64,000 bases of DNA from Citrobacter amalonaticus (GTDB taxonomy: Bacteria > Pseudomonadota > Gammaproteobacteria > Enterobacterales > Enterobacteriaceae). A program made the translations under genes and the position numbers. Below are positions 62,377-64,000 of this stretch, one piece after another (the stretch's first letter is position 1; every line of letters begins with the position of its first letter). The DNA lies in NCBI GenBank assembly GCA_028994555.1, contig JARDVN010000001.1:2418001-2482000 (forward strand), in the 5' to 3' direction. Below the pieces are notes generated by a model. That model had not been told where the DNA came from. It saw nothing but the letters and a program-made list of their open reading frames with translations, and searched no databases.

Positions 62377-63554
62377 ATGGATACGTCTTTGGCCGAGGAA
62401 GTTCAGCACACCATGGAAACACTTGCGCCCCATCGCTTTTTCTTTATGTCGCCGTATCGGAGTTTCACGACGTCGGGATGCTTCGCCCGGTTCGATGAAC
62501 CCGCCATTCACGGCGATTCGCCAGACAGCCCCTTCCAACAAAAATTACACGCCCTGTTCACCGATGCCAAAGCGCAGGGTATCGCAAACCCAGTTATGGT
62601 GGGGGGCGATTCCGTTCGATACTCGCCAGCCCTCATCGCTATTTATTCCCGAGAGCTGGCAGACCTTTTCTCGCCAGGAAAAACAACAGTCATCTCGCTA
62701 CTTTACTGCTCATCAGGCGCTGAGCGTTACGGCACGTAAAGCGATTCCAGAACAGGATATGTTCGAAGAGATGGTCGCGCGCGCTGCCGCGCTGACGGCG
62801 ACGCCGGACGTCGACAAAGTGGTGCTCTCGCGACTGATTGATATCACAACCGACGCTGAGATCAACAGCGGCGCGCTGCTGGAGCGTCTGGTCGCGCAAA
62901 ACCCGGTTAGTTACAACTTCCATGTACCGCTGGCGGACGGCGGCGTTCTGCTCGGCGCGAGCCCGGAACTGCTGCTGCGCAAAGAGGGCGATCGCTTTAG
63001 CTCATTGCCGCTGGCGGGTTCCGCGCGTCGCCAGCCGGATGACGTGCTGGATCGGGAAGCCGGCAACCGTCTGCTGGCCTCTGAAAAAGATCGCCATGAA
63101 CACGATCTGGTTACGCAGGCAATGAAAGCCGTGCTGCGCGATCGCAGCCAGAACTTACGGTTTCCGTCTTCTCCACAGCTTATTACCACGCCAACACTCT
63201 GGCACCTCGGTACGCCGTTTGAAGGAAAGGCCAATGTCGGTGAAAACGCCCTGACGCTGGCCTGCCTGCTGCACCCAACGCCAGCGCTGAGCGGCTTCCC
63301 GCATCATGTGGCGAAACAGTGGATTGCTGAACTGGAGCCGTTCGACCGCGAACTGTTTGGCGGCATTGTCGGCTGGTGCGACGCCGAAGGTAATGGTGAA
63401 TGGGTAGTCACGATCCGCTGTGCGACGTTACGTAAAAACCAGGTGCGTCTGTTTGCGGGGGGCAGGGATTGTCCCGGCCTCTTCGCCGGTCGGGGAGTGG
63501 CGCGAAACGGGCGTCAAACTCTCCACTATGTTGAACGTTTTTGGATTGCATTAA
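62377..63554 (+). CDS. entC: Isochorismate synthase EntC (two homopolymer frameshifts)
   Basis: A cytoplasmic Mg-dependent enzyme of ~391 residues that turns chorismate into isochorismate, the first step to 2,3-dihydroxybenzoate. It starts [20 protein letters not shown]. Active-site regions are [28 protein letters not shown] and [19 protein letters not shown]. Extra G at 62601-62606 and at 63457-63462 break the frame; removing them gives NPVMVGAIPFD and [14 protein letters not shown], ending NVFGLH at 63554. entE follows after 9 bp. Confidence 0.95.
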
Positions 63555-63563
63555 GGAGCGATG

Positions 63564-64000
63564 ATGAGCATTCCTTTCACCCGGTGGCCTGACGAATTTG
63601 CCCGTCGTTACCGTGAAAAAGGCTACTGGCAGGATCTGCCACTCACGGATATTTTAACCCGTCACGCCGAAAACGATCATCCGGCGGTGATCGACGGTGA
63701 ACGTTGTTTGAGTTATCGCCAGTTGAACCAGGCGGCGGATAACCTTGCCTGTACGCTGCGCCGCCAGGGGATCAAATCCGGCGAAACCGCGCTGGTGCAA
63801 TTGGGCAATGTTGCTGAGTTGTACATTACGTTCTTTGCGCTGCTGAAGCTTGGCGTCGCGCCGGTGTTGGCCCTGTTCAGCCATCAGCGTACTGAACTGA
63901 CTGCGTATGCGAAGCAAATCGAACCCGCGCTGCTGATTGCCGATCGCGAGCACGCGCTGTTTGCCAGTGACGATTTCCTGAATACCTTTATCGCTCAGCA
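63564..64000 (+). CDS. entE: 2,3-Dihydroxybenzoate-AMP ligase EntE, N-terminal part (runs off window)
   Basis: The first ~145 residues of a ~536-residue stand-alone adenylation enzyme that activates dihydroxybenzoate and loads EntB. It opens [20 protein letters not shown] and includes [21 protein letters not shown], matching E. coli EntE. ATG 63564 is preceded by AAGGAG. The AMP-binding core lies beyond the window. Confidence 0.95.
   Translation, partial: MSIPFTRWPDEFARRYREKGYWQDLPLTDILTRHAENDHPAVIDGERCLSYRQLNQAADNLACTLRRQGIKSGETALVQLGNVAELYITFFALLKLGVAPVLALFSHQRTELTAYAKQIEPALLIADREHALFASDDFLNTFIAQ

Overview
The window looks like chromosomal DNA of an enterobacterium close to Citrobacter. 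The right-hand third carries the enterobactin locus in E. coli order (entD, fepA / fes, ybdZ, entF, fepE / fepC, fepG, fepD / entS / fepB / entC, entE). The middle holds the E. coli chain pheP, mscM, nfsB, ybdF, ybdJ, ybdK. A ramR-romA-ramA locus, which E. coli K-12 lacks but Citrobacter, Klebsiella and Enterobacter carry, sits between ybdF and ybdJ. A hokE relic lies in the ybdK-entD interval, as in E. coli. Genus is inferred from gene content and order; species cannot be fixed by eye.

Layout. 1-10.5 kb: the end of a LuxR-type regulator gene, REP-like sequence, a very large autotransporter adhesin gene (minus strand, interrupted) and a second LuxR-type regulator. 11-16 kb: a coiled-coil protein with a J-domain-like C-terminal part, then a YncE-like lipoprotein and a TonB-dependent siderophore receptor. 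16-19.3 kb: pheP, mscM and an IprA-like regulator. 19.8-24.3 kb: a two-partner secretion pair (TpsB transporter, short TpsA exoprotein). 24.6-30.4 kb: nfsB, ybdF, ramR, romA, ramA, ybdJ, ybdK and a GNAT acetyltransferase. 30.4-36.3 kb: betA, betB, betI / betT for choline uptake and glycine betaine synthesis. 36.4-36.7 kb: the hokE relic. 36.7-47.0 kb: a rare-sugar island with FGGY kinase, isomerase, split transketolase, SorC-type regulator and an RbsABC-like importer plus a DUF2291 lipoprotein. 47.1-64 kb: enterobactin synthesis, export, uptake and iron release.

How the genes work together. The sugar island reads as import, then isomerase (aldose to ketose), FGGY kinase, and transketolase cleavage. 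This logic matches the transketolase-type D-apiose pathway, though the substrate is an inference. The two structural operons share a duplicated promoter/operator module of about 110 bp, which makes the SorC-type protein the obvious common regulator. The enterobactin genes form divergent pairs around AT-rich Fur-box-like sequences. RamR has a clear inverted-repeat operator over the -10 element of the romA-ramA promoter.

Sequence quality. About fifteen otherwise well-conserved genes are broken by single-base insertions, and I count 29 of them. Every one lies in a run of 5-7 identical bases, and removing one base restores the family protein. This pattern points to homopolymer miscalling rather than gene decay, so I annotate these as whole genes over their full span. 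Two in-frame amber codons in the autotransporter and the hokE lesions do not fit that explanation and may be real.
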